DNA from: Bacillota bacterium
Lineage (GTDB): Bacteria > Bacillota > Clostridia > Lachnospirales > Anaerotignaceae
Reading direction: 5' to 3'
Length of the DNA stretch: 64,000 nt
Assembly: GCA_021768705.1 (NCBI GenBank)
Contig: JAETUG010000001.1
Coordinates: 1-64,000 of the forward strand
A program made the translations under genes and the position numbers. Below the pieces are notes generated by a model, which was not told the DNA's origin, searched no databases, and was given only the letters and a program-made list of their open reading frames with translations. Numbering within the stretch: position 1 is the stretch's first letter; each line of letters opens with the position of its first letter. Positions 63,636-64,000 of this stretch are shown here, piece by piece.

Positions 63636-64000
63636 TTCGAAACTCCTTTCTGCTTTTTCCATTTTTTCTTCTCTTCCAGTTCCCGTTTCAGGGCTTTCAA
63701 TTCTTCATCAAACCGCTTGGAACGCAGCCCTGGATAGGCATTCATCAAACGCCGTTCGATCAAACTGCTTCGATTGAGGGCATTGACACGGTTTTCCATT
63801 TTTTCTTTGATCTCGTTCATCATGTATTCTCTGCGAAGCCGTTCTTCTTCTCGCAGCAGCTTGATCTGTTCATTTTCTTCTGCGATGCGTTCCTTCAAAT
63901 CTCGCAGCATTTCCACAGCGGGCATATTTTCAAAGTGGACAATGATCTCCTGTCGGGTACCATAAAGCTTGGTGCCTTCCAGTTTTTCCCGCAGATGGTC
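63632..64000 (-). CDS. C-terminal part of an unidentified coiled-coil protein (cut by window edge)
   Basis: The frame is open from position 64000 to its stop at 63632 (122 residues visible). The sequence is rich in Glu, Lys, Arg and Leu with heptad-like spacing (MLRDLKERIAEENEQIKLL, LKALKRELEEKKKWKKQK), so a coiled coil is likely. I see no domain I can name. An internal ATG at 63925 has no clear ribosome binding site, so the gene probably starts outside the window. The last bases overlap the carboxypeptidase gene by 4, so the two are coupled and perhaps both act at the cell envelope. Confidence 0.65.
   Translation of the reverse strand, partial: DHLREKLEGTKLYGTRQEIIVHFENMPAVEMLRDLKERIAEENEQIKLLREEERLRREYMMNEIKEKMENRVNALNRSSLIERRLMNAYPGLRSKRFDEELKALKRELEEKKKWKKQKGVSK

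Overview
The window is a dense piece of a Gram-positive chromosome. Sporulation regulators (sigK, spoIIAA, spoIIAB, sigF), a PolC-type replicase, the rpsB-tsf-pyrH-frr-uppS-cdsA-dxr-rseP-ispG-polC gene order, a T-box in front of leuS and a reverse rubrerythrin point to an anaerobic, endospore-forming member of the Clostridia. A Lachnospiraceae- or Anaerotignum-like host is a guess from gene content and gene style, not a placement. I see no rRNA, tRNA, CRISPR array, insertion sequence or prophage.

Layout. 1-8.5 kb: a folC fragment; an operon for cell-wall lytic transglycosylase MltG and wobble-uridine tRNA modification (trmR, trhP); a MarR regulator; sigK transcribed divergently from the spoIIA operon; then a DUF1963 gene broken by one amber codon, a zinc-ribbon protein and a 33-residue membrane peptide with its own promoter. 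8.6-14 kb: two non-identical GAPDH genes, then crcB behind a shortened KdpD/KdpE-like two-component system. 14-21.8 kb: lysA and dsdA facing each other, an FNT channel, mutY, a GNAT/DUF2156 pair and a reverse rubrerythrin under a likely PerR operator. 21.8-35 kb: an M16 peptidase, an M23 hydrolase, a phosphopantetheinyl transferase, T-box-controlled leuS, a heterodimeric ABC exporter, and trhA divergent from a DUF1836 regulator.

35-48 kb, all on the minus strand: the conserved translation, isoprenoid, phospholipid and replication supra-operon from rpsB to polC, broken up by intercistronic hairpins. 48-54 kb: dprA-topA divergent from comM and a DUF1275 gene. 54-64 kb: sbcDC, a flavodoxin-fold oxidoreductase, tgt-yajC, an RlmL-like methyltransferase, and a D,D-carboxypeptidase with unusual anchoring.

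Most of the window is housekeeping. The best leads for something undescribed are the paired 17-bp operators between trhA and the DUF1836 gene, the 33-residue peptide gene, a shared motif upstream of both GAPDH genes (the second GAPDH looks NADP-adapted), and a probable AUU start for rseP. Several genes use non-ATG starts (folC, sigK and polC GTG; topA TTG).
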